From the NCBI GenBank assembly GCA_027943335.1, contig BSBK01006397.1, positions 501,001-565,000 on the forward strand: a stretch of 64,000 nt of DNA, in the 5' to 3' direction. A program made the position numbers and the translations under genes. This document shows positions 23,218 through 35,463 of this stretch, piece by piece. Source of the stretch: Chamaecyparis obtusa. Lineage: Eukaryota > Streptophyta > Pinopsida > Cupressales > Cupressaceae. Positions within the stretch are counted from its first letter, which is position 1. Each line of letters begins with the position of its first letter. The notes beneath the pieces were generated by a model. It did no database searches and had not been told where the DNA came from. It worked only from the letters and a program-made list of their open reading frames with translations.

Positions 23218-24475
23218 TATATTCTGGTTTCTTCATCCAATGCTCCCCCTAAGGCCACGTGGCCTTCTAGGTCGATGTAGCAATGTAATCATCATGCGAA
23301 GACATAGTAGCATCTACTACCTCTCCCTAAACCAATGGCTTATTGAACTCTTTTATCTTCTATATCTTCTCATCCTCTTCATTTGTTGATTTCTTGAAAT
23401 GATTCTTGAATTCATCTATATACTCAGTAAGAATTTTAATATACTCAGTAAGAATTTTACCATTGTCAACAATATTCTTATTTATAACCATAGGAGGTGG
23501 TCCTCTTGGTCCTCTTATGTTATCCTCTCCATTATATCTGCAAAACTTTGCTATGTGCCCTAGCTTGTTGCATTTGTAACATGTAGGTGGTCTCCTTCTA
23601 TCCTAATTTACCTGTAGCTTACAATACCTTGTAGTATACCCTAAATTATTGCATTTGTGGCATGTGATCTTTGTTGTTGTTTCTCCTCTAATGTAATCTT
23701 GTTTATATCTAGACTGATCAAGTTTCCTACATTTTGCTTTCTTATGTCCATATGCATAACAATTATGACAATAACTAGAAAAGGGTTTGAAAGAACTGTT
23801 ACCTCTGCAATCTCTTTTCATGTGTCTAAATTTGTTGCATCCAAAGAATCTACCTCTAAAATTTCTGATCTGATCTCTAGGTCTCTCAAGAGTAGGTCTT
23901 TCTCCAGTCTTTGCTTCATGTGTTTCTTCATTAGTCTTAGAACATTTTGCTTCATTGAATCCAACTCCAGTCATGTCTCCTTTAGGTTTCTGTCTCTCTC
24001 TTTGTTCATTAATTTTATCACTGCTCATGTGTAGCTTCTCAATGTGTAATTTGGATTGAGCGAGTTCACCTTTTATGATCTAATTGTACTTCTCCAATTC
24101 TTGACATTTATCCTTGTAGTGATCAATTTTAGTCTTCATTTGTCCTATCTACACATTTTCTTCTTTTGGTGTTTCTTTAACTTTATACATTGCATCCTTT
24201 TCATGTTGAATTTCTTTAATCATTAGAAGATTGATTTACTCTTTTTCTTGCTCCAGCTTCTTTACTTGGTTTGATGTGTCATTGTCAAAATCTTCTTTGA
24301 TCTTACCCATAAGGTCTTGTCTTTGACTTTTTGAAATTTCAAGCTGTTCATTTAGTTTCTTGATGAAACCTTCTGCTCTTCTCAATTTTAATTTTAATTC
24401 ACCATTCTCAGCCTTTTCTTTGTCCAGGTCATCAAGTGTTGCTTCAAATTTCTCTTGCAAAGTTTATGAATCCAT
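23218..24475 (-). pseudogene. Element B ORF1: coiled coil with zinc knuckles (gag-like)
   Basis: The ORF starts about 46 nt after the primer site (Met at 24475) and keeps one frame leftward to where Gypsy C cuts it. A coiled coil (24460-24236: EKFEATLDDLDKEKAENGEL) is followed by a basic linker and four zinc-knuckle-like boxes at about 23850-23540: FGCNKFRHMKRDC, CHNCYAYGHKKAKC, CHKCNNLGYTTRYC and CYKCNKLGHIAKFC. The first lacks a Cys and the third has Tyr for His. About eight stops. The role would be RNA binding and packaging. The layout matches element A ORF1, which has five such boxes. Confidence 0.8.
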
Positions 24476-24520
24476 TTTGATCTCCCTTAAGCTATTAGGC
24501 TTTCTCTCCAAGGGCCAATA

Positions 24521-24532
24521 TCTCTGATACCA
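24521..24532 (-). promoter_or_regulatory. Primer-binding site of element B (initiator tRNA-Met)
   Basis: On the minus strand TGGTATCAGAGA follows the 5' LTR after two bases. It matches the plant initiator tRNA-Met primer site in 11 of 12 positions. Confidence 0.88.
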
Positions 24533-24534
24533 AT

Positions 24535-25550
24535 TGTTAGGATTAAGTAATACTGAGAGGGGGGGTGAATCAATATTACGACACTTTAAATTAAACTTCA
24601 ACCAATTGCAAATAAACCATATTAATGCTGAAATGAAAAGAACATATAAACACTACACATAACTCATAACACCATGATTTGTTTTTGAGGAAACCTTGGC
24701 CAAGGGAAAACCCTGGTGGGGATGGTACCCACAACTATGTACTAAAATATTGAATCCATGTTAGGAAATCTAGTCCTGTTAGGAGCTGAGTATTACATAG
24801 TACATTTCCTTGTTAGAGGAATACAAAACCATTTTAAGGGTATACAAAAACCTTGTTAAAGGTGGTGAGCTTACAGCTCTTACAATAAAAAACTCTGTAA
24901 CAAAAGTGTTCTTCAAGTAGTAAAAAATAAAAGCATTTGTTATGCTTTGATAGTTCCAGTTATAGCTATGTTAATCTTAGATCTCGCATCTACTATCTGC
25001 CTTTGTCAATATCCCAAATTTGCATCCATCACATGTCCATTACTATCACACTTATCGCTTCCACAAAATACTCTATACTTATATTAATTCTACCATCTAG
25101 TCAGCTTCACAAATACAATACAAAACATAATAATTACTTATAAAAATGATAAACATAGAGTCGGTGAACTTATATTACCAAAGTGTCAGCAATTCCCTCA
25201 ATAATCATAGACTATTCACATACCATGTTTCACTGATTCTCTGTCTTCACATACCTTCATATTACTGTATCTTACTCATATCAACACAAAAACACATGTG
25301 ACCTTAACTAAAACTCATACATATCCCAAAATGTCTTCCTTTAACTTTGCAAGCCATAATGCATTGCATATCATCTTCGCTGACCAAAACTGTACTACAA
25401 AATATTGTTACTTTGATTATGTACTTAGTCATTTTTATGACCGTGTCTCCAGTACCTAATATTACTTCATGCGATCACTCTAGCATAAGTGTTGCCATAA
25501 ATGACAACCTGTAAGTGATCCATAGTGCTCCCAAACATCAATTGCCAACA
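24535..25550 (-). repeat. 5' LTR of element B
   Basis: 1,016 bp, TGTTAGG...GCCAACA. It supplies the empty site for the TIR transposon in the partner LTR and is followed by TSD GAATG at 25551-25555. Confidence 0.9.
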
Positions 25551-25555
25551 GAATG
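25551..25555. repeat. TSD of element B, right copy (GAATG)
   Basis: Identical to 12382-12386. Confidence 0.9.
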
Positions 25556-26900
25556 TCAAAATTAAATCTATGGATGAACCTAAAGCCCTGATGTAAATAG
25601 AAGATGCCACCTTTGGAAATGAAGATGATTCAAGAGACATAAAGATGTGTTACACCTAAATGAACCATTAGAGAAAGGAAGAAACCTAATAGATACTCTA
25701 ATTATGTTGCCTTAACGAGTTGATCATTAAAGAATAACCTTTCAGTGTTGAAGAAGCTACCAAAATTCAAGATTGGAAATATGCCATGTCAAAAGAGTAT
25801 TAGTCCATTATGAAGAATGATGGGAAATTATGCCCAGACCTAAAGAAAACTCTATAGCATCTTCAAATGGATCTTCAAATTTATAATGTTATAGATGGTA
25901 GCATTGAGAAATATAAGGCTCTATTTGTAGCCAAATTCTTCTCTCAAAAGGAAGGTATTGATTATTAGGAGACATTTTCCCTAGTTGCAAGATACACCTA
26001 TGTCAGGACCATTATTGTTATTGTTGCTTCTAAAGGATGGAAGATTCATCATATGGGTGTAAATATTGCCTTCCTAGATGATATAATAGAAGAATATTTA
26101 TACTTGGAACACCCCAAAGGGTTTTTTATACATAACAACAATCCACAAGCATGCAAATTAAAGAAGGCATTATATAGGCTTAAGTAGGCTCCCAAATCCT
26201 GGTATGAAAGGATTGATAAATACCTTCTAGGTATAAACTTCTTCAAGGATGACGTAGATAAAAAAATTATACTACAAGGTAATAAATAGTGAAATGGTAG
26301 TTCATGTAATTTATGTTGATGATTTACTAATCATGAGATCACCTAATTACAAAATGTAAGAAAGATCTTTCATTAGAATTTGACATAAAGGATTTAGAAC
26401 TTTTACATTACTTCCATGGGTTAAAAGTATGGGAACAAGAGGATAGAATTACTCTAAATGAAGGGAAGTAAAATATAGCCATTCTAAAGAGGTTTGGAAT
26501 GATGGAATGTAAGTCCATGACAACACCTATGTAAACAAATTTTCACAAGCTAAAGACAACAACAGTTGACTCAAAAAATGCAGATCCTACTTTATACTAA
26601 TAGATCGAAACACATTGAGATTCCATACCACTATGTTAGAGATATGGTAGGTAGAAATGTTATTTGATTAGAATATGTAAGTACAAATGAACAGACTAAG
26701 ACATTCTCACCATACCATTAGCCAAGGAAAAAGTTGCTCATTTTTGTAATAAACTTGGTATGATTGAAATGTAATTATTAAATTTAAGATTTATTCATTT
26801 GTACTTACTCCATGAATTTATGGGCCCTAGGATATTCTTTGAAAGGTGATGAATTTTCAAAGGATAAACACTTATGTAAACCCAGTATCATGATGGATAT
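25556..26900 (+). pseudogene. Copia reverse transcriptase and RNase H (element E), decayed
   Basis: Copia RT is recognisable through 'SLVARYTYVRTIIVIVASKG', GWKIHHMGVNIAFLDD, EEYLYLEHPKGF and CKLKKALYRLK-stop-APKSWYERID. The catalytic box VIYVDDLLI is intact near 26300, in a different frame. RNase H is represented only by its end near 26600-26750 (HIEIPYHYVRDMVGR). Many frameshifts and stops are present. It continues directly from 12381 once element B is removed. In Copia elements RT-RNase H follows integrase; no integrase is visible, so an internal deletion is likely. Confidence 0.85.
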
Positions 26901-27242
26901 CATGCGACTTTATATCCATGGACATATCATGATGATGAATAAAATATTATGGTAGATATCATGAGACTTGGTATCTGTGGATAAGCCATAATATTTAAAA
27001 CTATCATGGTGGATAATATGTGTGAATAATATCATTATACCATGACTTGATATCTTTATGATAGGCATCATGTGAAATTATGTCAGTGCACATATCATAT
27101 AGATTTCCATATGAGAGTGTTTATGAACATCATGTGACTTGATATTTGAGAATCTACCATCTCTCCTAATATCACAATGGGGTGATATTTCTCTTGTAGA
27201 TCTAATGAAGGATATAATTAATCTTCCTTGTCTATGAGGGAT
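26885..27242 (+). repeat. Degenerate ATCATG-GACTT repeats before the right LTR of E
   Basis: Variants of 'ATCATGNGACTTGATATCT' recur at about 26893, 26958, 27067 and 27129, with other TATCATG copies between. A purine-rich stretch (ATGAGGGA) abuts the right LTR and is a candidate polypurine tract. Confidence 0.55.
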
Positions 27243-28435
27243 TTTTAATATTTGTAGCTTCGGTCATATTATTCTAACCTAACTATTTGATATATCTCCT
27301 TCTTTAGATAAAATGAGAATTATACATTATATACATTATCATTATACATTTGATGATCTTATTAAGATTCATTCTATAGTTATCATTACTTGATAACTAT
27401 GATAGTTATAATTGATAACTATCATATTTATCATTATTGATAACTAATATGAATAAAAATAATATCAATGATATAGTTGATAGTGTTATCAACTTTAATA
27501 ATAAAAATAAAGTTGATAACAATATCAACTTATTATTATTATCAAAAGTCAATTATGGTATCAACCAAATCATAAGTTGATATTGTTATCAAATTTATTA
27601 TAAGTTAATAACTATATCAACTTAATGAAAATTATTGAGTTGATAACAGTATCAATTACGGTATCAATCAAAACATGATATTTCTTTATATCGATTATGG
27701 TATCAACTATGAATTTGAATTATGATATTGATTATTTATTATTGATAATGATATCACAATGATTATCATTATCGATAATGATAATAATACTTAATCAATC
27801 ATCAAAAATTCATATTGACTTCATTATCATTATCAACAAAGATGATATTATCACATGTCTTAATATAAATGAAGCTCGATATAGATCAGCTTGTATAATT
27901 ATCAAAGTTAACATAAAAGTTTCCATTAACAAGTTGATTATGGAGATCGACTTTGATAAAAATATCAAGTCAATAATGTAAGTTGATAAGGTGGTAAACT
28001 TTGGTAATAAAAATGTCACACAAAGAGATATCACTCTTCATGAGACACTTAGTCTCATGAATAGGTATGTCCCTTCGTGAGACCTTCTTGACAGATATAT
28101 ATATGATATCATATTCATTTGTGAAAAGGTGATTCATAGCAATACAATCCAGCCTTATTTTGATATATATATATATATATATATACATATAAAGTCCTTT
28201 ATACACATTAGTTAATAAGAAGATTATTTATATTATATTGATATTGATATATATCAAATAAGTGATTTGATATAATATCAATTTGGAGATCAATATATAT
28301 AAAGATAATATTCTAAGGAGAAATCATCAAGATATACTTATATCTATCTAAGATTAGATAACATTCTAATGTGAATTTATCTAATATATATACATAAAAT
28401 TTTAAAGAATTACATACCCTAAATTTGATCTAACA
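27243..28435 (+). repeat. Right (3') LTR of Copia element E
   Basis: Aligns with 8744-9984, with several percent divergence by eye and a far shorter (TA)n tract. Ends GATCTAACA. The start has lost its TG (reads TTTTTAAT). Confidence 0.8.
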
Positions 28436-29334
28436 ATAATTTGACCTTTAGTTTTGCAAGTTCTAATGTGTTTTTGGTTGACATACTAACTTGATTTTAT
28501 CGACATACATCACCTAAACCTCATTTCTATAATTTTTGGACTTATAACTCTTATTTTTCTATCAAAAAAATATTTTTATGAAAGTACATGTTGTCAAAAT
28601 TGTGATGTATGCTAAGCACAGGTGAATCAATGTTCCACTTCAACTAGTGTCTATATTTTCCAACATTTTTGATCTAAATAAATATTTCCACCCTAGTAAG
28701 TGCAGTTATATTCTAGTGACATGTGTCTTCATATTTTTTGTTTAATTTTCTATTTGACTAACACCTACATTGATCGATGTTTCTGCAGATCAGCACTTGC
28801 ACTTGTCAATAAACACTTGCATTCCATTCCAATTTTGTTGAAGATAATCTTAGTTTTTCCTAGCTACTAATGGTTTGTGAAGTTTTTCAGACGTGTCAAA
28901 GACTAAAACAATAAGACTGTTGACTATGGTTTTGCAAATTTCTAATTTTCTTTACTGTGTTTTGTGTCTTCATTAGTGTAGTTGCACCTAGATTTAATTA
29001 ATCTTCAATTTAGAAAGAACCATGTGTCTTGTGTGTCTTTGAGGGTCTTTCAAGTGGAGGTACTCCTTTCAATATTTCTTGTTTTGTGTAGTTTATCATA
29101 CCATTAATAAAATGATGAAAAGATAGAACAAGAAGCATCCTCTCCCCTCACCTTCACAGACCTTGGGTGTAAGAGAAAACTACATCTATCTTTTCCTCCA
29201 TGGGCCTGATTGGAGATCCCATTATTCACATAAATGACCTCAAACTAGAAAATCCATTTGACTGGTGTATAAATAGGACATGGGGTAAACCCGAGCATAT
29301 CCTAAACCTAATCAAGATTGGGAAAGATGTATTG
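28436..29334. other. Unassigned sequence between elements E and F
   Basis: No element boundary is recognised. Near 29190-29330 an ORF-like plus-strand stretch (starting MGLIGDPIIHINDLKL) runs to the F insertion point. I do not recognise it, and it is too short to call. Confidence 0.5.
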
Positions 29335-29339
29335 ATGAT
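29335..29339. repeat. TSD of element F, left copy (ATGAT)
   Basis: ATGAT precedes the TGTGTGATC LTR start, and ATGAT follows the right LTR at 62315-62319. Confidence 0.88.
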
Positions 29340-30306
29340 TGTGTGATCAAAGTGTGATACAGTTCTATATAAACCATTACACTTGAGAGAATCCGTAAAG
29401 AAGGAGATCTTGAGAAGTGGCTTATAGCTTCCTATCTATGACTTGCAAGAGTCTAAGTATCATGCATATTGGCTCTTAGATGAACCTCAATAAGAAACCC
29501 TTGCAAGTTTCACTGCAGAATGGAAGATTCAAATTATAATGCAAAATTAGAGATCTAAATGAAATGCAAGAACTAAGATAGAATGAAAATGCAAGAACAA
29601 GAAAGAAAAGATAATCTAACAAGATTACAATACCTCCTAGTTAAGCTATGTGATTTAAGCTAAATGAAATAAGGAAATTCTAAGCTAAGATGAAAATAAA
29701 CTAGAATGCAAGCTAATGCTCTAAGAATGTAAGTAAACAAAATGATAGCATAACAATAGCATGAATGAATGAAATAATCTAGACTAGGATTAAGATTAGC
29801 GAAGAATGAGGAGAGAGTCTCCTTTTAAAGAGAAATGGAAAGTGAGAGATTAAGAGGAAAAATCCAAGGGTGGAGAATAATCCCTATTTTGACTTTGGTG
29901 TACAAGAGGAAAAATCAATGGACATGGTTAAGAGGTAAAAATATGTGTGTAAGAGATTAAGAGGAAAAAGGAGATTCCAGTCACCTAGAAGAATGTACAA
30001 TCAATGTCTACACAATAATTCTTTTCTTTTCTTTTAAAATAAGAAATTCCTTTTTCATGTGCACACATAGGATAAAGTGGATTTTATTTATTTAAAAGGG
30101 GACATGTTTTAATCAAATAAAGCTCAGGATAAAGTGGTTAAACTTTCGGATATCATCAAATAATATGATAAAGTGTTGACTTGATCAAGAGATAAGCGAT
30201 TAAATCAATATGCCAGATTGATTAAGCATAAGATAAAGTCTAGTATTTAAAATATTAATGTTAGAGTGAGGCTTAAGGTTTATTAGACCATTTTTGGGTG
30301 ACTACA
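29340..30306 (-). repeat. 3' LTR of element F
   Basis: 967 bp, TGTGTGATCAAAG...GGGTGACTACA. Matches 61391-62314. The end ACCATTTTTGGGTG resembles the end of the G LTR, so F and G are related families. Confidence 0.88.
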
Positions 30307-30319
30307 TTTTCCCTTCTTT
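30307..30319 (-). promoter_or_regulatory. Polypurine tract of element F
   Basis: AAAGAAGGGAAAA on the minus strand abuts the 3' LTR. G has AAAGAGGGGCAAA at the same place. Confidence 0.75.
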
Positions 30320-32074
30320 GACTAATGTGTGAGCAATCTAGGAACACATTGAGTCAAATAATGATGATGTCAAGATAATTGATAGAGACCTGACTCCGAT
30401 CTTGATCAAACAAAGAAAAGGTTGATAAGATAGATTTGATTCTGAACTTGATCAAATAAAGCAAAGAAAGGAAACTAATCCTAAACTTGATCGAATGAGA
30501 ACTAGAAAAATAGATAAGATAGAAAAATCAATTTGCACCCTTGAAAGATAGGTTATTCTTTCCCCCTTGGGATTGAAATCGAAATGAGGTAGAGGAGATG
30601 TAGAAATGAGATAGATTTGATCAAAATCAAGATAAGATAAGGTTTAAGATGGTCGATAAGCACATAAGACCAAGTGATGAAAATTTTCCCCAATTTGAAT
30701 GTGGTTGACCAACATTGGTATTAGGTAAAGATCATAAGAAAGGTAATGAAATGATGATATAGAAGATGAAATGATGATTTCCTCAAAAGATTCGAGAGAT
30801 TAGCCTCAAAGGGACTAGTCAACTGTGCCTAGAAAGGAAAGAATTTTAAAACATGATTTTGACAATGAAGATAAATCTAGATTTTTCTTTCGATCCAAAA
30901 AATGGATCCTGGACGTCAAAATTTGGTAAGGGTGTAATTTTTGCAAAAATCAGAGACTTTGAAAATTTAGGTCAAAATGCTATATAATCCATCTGAAATG
31001 ATGAAGACCCTCTCCTAACTCGAATGCAAACTAGAATGCACTCTAAAATGAAAACTAATATGAAGATGTAAAGTGTGATTTGAAATGGTTAATAGGTCCT
31101 TGTTTTTATCATCGATCCTTATTAAGGGACATCACAAGATCACACAACCATCACTAGTGTGAATGCAACTATGAATATATGAATATGATCTATATAAGAT
31201 AAAATGTTGGAAACACATGTAAGCATCAAGACATAAGCGTCAATATGACCTGAACATAGTTTCCAAGTTAATTTTTCAAGATTATACAAGTATCAAAGCA
31301 TAAGCGCTAAGATAACCATGAGTACAGTCTTGCGTGAGAAAAAATAATGTAGCAGTCAAGGATATAGCTCTAACTTCTGAGTGTCCAAGGGATTGAAGCA
31401 AGAGACACCTAGAATCATTAAAGTGATACCCACTGGTAGAAATTAAATAAAATATGCCTCATGCCCCTGGTCCTTTAGTGATACCCACATGCAGAAATTA
31501 AAGAAAATAAGCCTCATGCCCCTGATCCTCTTGTTGTAACACCACAGAGAGACTAAGAAGTGATCACTCAGTGAAAATCATCAATCAATCAGCACATAAA
31601 GAAAATAAATCATAACATATCTCAGTCATTTCAGTTTAATTATGGTGTGAAAAGAAGAGATAATCACTGACCTGGTAGGAGTTATGCTTGTAAGTGATAA
31701 ATATTGCACAATCCTAAATTGCCAACAAAGCATTGACTCAAGATAACATATCTGATAAGTGTTAAGAGACATTTGATGTCAAAAGGAAGTTTTGAGAAAC
31801 ATTGTAGGATTGGGGTGTTGAGAAACACCAAGTAGTGTGTTAGTGATAAAATTGTCCATAGGGAAGGACTAATAAACTGACGCAGGTAAAGCTCAAAAAG
31901 AAAGATAATAATTTTTTTAGGATTTTATATATTTTTAGGATTTTTTTCAAGAACATTTTATGATTTTTAAGATTTTTTTTAGGATCATTTTAAAAAAATT
32001 TTAAGAGATTTTTAGAGATTGCTAATTCTCAAGCAAGATCACATTGGTTTTCCCCCAATTTCCAGCAAGGTATT
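30320..32074 (-). other. Non-coding 3' interior of element F
   Basis: A long AT-rich stretch without a supported ORF. It parallels 44533-46480 of G (shared phrases such as ATCACATT and the LTR-proximal layout), so it is an element-specific 3' untranslated region. Confidence 0.6.
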
Positions 32075-33066
32075 GGTGAACCCACAATAGTGGGTTACAC
32101 TTTTTTGCCTGAACGGACACTGAACTCTACATTTTGAAAAAAACTTTCAGATTTAGATGCATATTGTCGTTAAACCGTTTGGAATCAAACAATGAAGTAA
32201 ATTAGAGTCTTTTAGGATTTTCTATCTAGATTCTAGATATATTTTTTATTTTTATTTTTGGATTTATTTGAATGGTTTTTTCCTTCTCCCATGAAAACTG
32301 GTATGTTGCTGAAAACATCTTTTCAAAGCGTTACATTGTTTTCATAGAGCATAAATTTTTTTCTAAAATAGATATCAATGTGATTATTTTGAATTTAGTT
32401 TTTTAACATCCATATAGAGGGCATGCAATTGGTTTGATGACATTATCATGAATATTGCATATTTTATTAATATTTGAAGTAGACTGAACTGTAATTTTGA
32501 CATACCTTGACTACATAGCTTATAAATTTTCATGTATTTCTCCAATTTCATTTTTATTTTTTCTTATAGAAAGAGAACTTCAATACCTAGGGCATAGATA
32601 TTTTTTAGAATTTTTTTTCTATCATTTACTATTTTTCCATAAGCACCAAACATAGAGCTAGACATTCTGTGAAATATCCATGTTTAGTAAAACTGAAAAT
32701 ACAAAGTCATAATAAACTTAATATATATTAACATTATAATAATTGGAAAAAAAATTCTAAGTAGCACCTTACTACATAGATAGGTTTTTCAAATGGATTG
32801 ATTTGATCTTCCAAAACATAAATTTGAAGTGATTTTTTGTCAGCATTTTAATAGGTGTGAAGGAGACTACATTGTGGATATGAATGAGGAGTATAGATGT
32901 TATATCAATGTTTTTTTAATCTAAGAGGATTTGAGCTAACTATTTGTAATGAATTCCTTCAAATAGAACCTCTCAAGGCTTAAATCATCATATTTTATTA
33001 AAAATGTGCTATTTCAGCAAAAATCAACATGTCTAAAATAGTGTAACCCACTATTGTGGGGTCACC
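32075..33066. mobile_element. Non-coding TIR DNA transposon, copy 2
   Basis: Reverse orientation of copy 1 (12851-13833), 992 bp, with the same ~30-bp terminal inverted repeats. The related region of G near 46480 lacks it and shows the approximate empty site. GTAT occurs one base outside each end, so the duplication may be 3-4 bp, but it is not certain. No ORF. Confidence 0.88.
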
Positions 33067-34566
33067 TGTATAAGACATAATGGATGGATTATCAAGCTGG
33101 TGGATGAAGTAGATAGATCATGATGGATGAGGTGAGTGAATGCAACCCTCAAGAATAGTCTCCTCAAGATTATCCAAGCTAGGGAAAGAGAATATGGTAA
33201 TGTAGGCTCATTTAAGTGGCATCAGATAGCATATAGGATAATGACCTGGTGTCATGAAAGAATATGGTCCAAAAGAGTGGACATGTCAAGAGACTCCTAT
33301 TAACAAATTTTGTATTTTTTTTTGTTTTTAATTTTGATCAAGACCGAGGCGTCAATTTGGATAAGATAGTGATAGGATAACATGATCAAGATAAAGGTCA
33401 ATGGAGGCTATGACTGAATGGTTTGGGATTAGGGAAAGAATACTTAGGAATAGTGATGGAAAAATTTGGATAAGAAAGATCATGATAGGGTAGAATGGAT
33501 GGAAGCAAGTGATTCAGTTGATGGAAATGATAGTAGATAGAAAGATATATGATGCTCATGGATAGTTCAACCTTGTCAAGATCAAAGGTGGAAGAGGAAG
33601 TATGGGTGCACATGAAATAGCTAGTGTGGATGAATCTTTCCCCAAGTGTAGAGTGCAAGAGGGATGAATTATGCATAACATATGTTTTCTAGGTTTTCAT
33701 CATGGTACTTGTCCAAGGCACCAAAAGTAGGGGTTTTCACCATAGGACAAATTTATTTCTCTTTACTTTTTCTACCAAGGTGCTTGTTTACCGGGTTTCC
33801 ACCAAGGCACATTTTTATTTTATTTATTTTATTGAATTTTTTAATTTTTTAGATTTTGAAGGAATTCAAGCTTGATGCTCTTTGGATAATGCTCCTTTGG
33901 AAAGATATGTTATGATAGGCCAAGGCCTCTAAGAGGTATGCTCAAGTATTCTGATAAGGTGATGAAAGGGGAAAGATATGTAGGATAAGGATGACGACTA
34001 AGTATTTATGCATAAGATGGGATAAGGGGAATGAAAGGATGATGAATGAGAGGATAAGAAGTATTTCTATGGGCAGGTGTGAGAAAGGGAATGGAAGGAT
34101 AATGAATAGGAGGATAAGAAGTATTATCAAGATCAACATCAACACACACCTTTAAGGGTAGTGGAAAGATGGAGGGAAAATAGATGGAATAGCTTGAGGT
34201 TTTGGTATAGGAAGTGATGCAGATTTTGGGACACAAGGACCCAAAATGGATGAAGGAGAGGATGTAAGATGTTTGAAAGAGTATGGAGTGAAAGTACTTG
34301 GAAGCTATAATGTCAAATTTGTTTTTTTTATATTCAATTCCTTTAAGAGAGACTTGGGGATCCACATAGCTTTTGATTTTCCTTTACTTGTAGTTGTTTT
34401 TTATCGCAATTCTTCCATGATGGATTTCATAATCTATATTTTCTTTGATTTTATTCTTTTCATTGGGGACCCTTGTGGTCTCTTGAATTTTTCTTGTTTT
34501 CTTTTTAGTCACATGTTGATTAGATAGGATGTGGTGATCTTCATATGCAAGTGGATTCTTGTATTT
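33067..34566 (-). other. Element F 3' interior with short decayed ORF pieces
   Basis: Homologous to 46480-47860 of G, including shared 'CVDVDL' phrases in both (34140-34105 and about 47410) and a shared T-rich tract near 33830/47110. Short open segments (33676-33398, 34365-34006) may be tails of the gag-like ORF but are not clearly coding. Confidence 0.5.
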
Positions 34567-35458
34567 CTAATTTTTATGTTGCACATCCAAATTGCTTCTA
34601 AAAGACTTGGGAATTGTGGATGAATGAGGCTCATATGATGGGTTTAGATGGGTGGATGTATTAAAATTACTCAAGGATGCATGTCTTTGTTGATCTTGCG
34701 GTATGATGGAAGAGGTGGAGGAAAATCTAGGAGAAAGAGGTATAGTAGATGGAGGGATATAAGGTCCCAATATGGATGGAAGGTTTGAAGGTTTCAACTT
34801 TGGGATATAAGGAACAAAGATAGATTTGGAAGATGTAAATGGATAATGGATAGGGATATAAGAATCTATAGAGTGAGAAGCATGGCCAAGGATTTGGTCT
34901 TTACTTATACCAATAGGCTCATGAGTAATTTTAATAGAAGAAAATTTGATAGGAGCATCAAAATATTTCTCATTCACTAGAGTAGGGAGAATGGTAATGT
35001 TTTTAGATGGATGCAAATGAAATTATGACAAGGAGTTGCAGGGATACTCAAATCTTGACAAGGATCTTTAGATAATGTAGGAAGATCACTCTTCTCTTGA
35101 TTTTCAATAAGCTCATTAGAGATGATGGGAGGAATATCTTGATCTTTCTCAGGAGATGGATAATATATAGGAGGTGAAGGAATATCTTTTTTGGAAGGAA
35201 ACATCATGAGGCTCTGGGGATATGGGACTTTGGTCAACCACTAGAAAAGGATGGATGGTATCTTGATCTTGATCTTTATTGAAATTAATTTATTCACACT
35301 TCAGATTGTCCTCTTGACATGGAACCACTTCTAAGGATGAAATAGGAGTTTGGGTATGTGTGAGGGATTCATGAAGGGTTGATAAAGGAACATTTAGGAT
35401 AGGTATGATAGGAATTAAAGCACAAGGAAGCTTGGGGTCTATGACCTTTGAATCATGG
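34567..35458 (-). pseudogene. Element F gag-like ORF, C-terminal part
   Basis: Decayed segments (35458-35290, 35237-34977, 35016-34567) encode a Ser/Pro-rich, low-complexity protein. It matches element G at 'VVPCQED' versus 'VAPCQED', 'ENQEKSDLPTLSKDPCQD' versus 'ENQEKNDALMLSKAPCQD', and 'LPSILGPYIPPS' versus 'LPSILGPYVPSL'. The continuation upstream (35464 onward) belongs to an inserted solo LTR; the true ORF resumes at 36980. Function unknown. Confidence 0.7.
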
Positions 35459-35463
35459 AAGAG
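35459..35463. repeat. TSD of solo LTR, left copy (AAGAG)
   Basis: AAGAG before TGTTACTATAAC; the same bases occur at 36975-36979. The interrupted F ORF also rejoins here when compared with G. Confidence 0.85.

Larger units (their letters stand above)
12387..25550 (-). mobile_element. Non-autonomous LTR retrotransposon B (pol-less)
   Basis: The element has LTRs at both ends (12387-14421, 24535-25550), a perfect 5-bp TSD, a leftward initiator-Met primer site beside the right LTR and a polypurine tract beside the left LTR, so transcription is right to left. After removing Gypsy C (18209-23217) and the TIR transposon, about 7.2 kb remains. It encodes only ORF1 (coiled coil plus zinc knuckles) and ORF2 (unknown). 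No protease, RT, RNase H or integrase motif of its own is present. LTR divergence by eye is several percent, so B is older than A. The TGTT...AACA ends, primer site and GGGA-rich tract resemble Sirevirus-type Copia signals. Confidence 0.88.
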
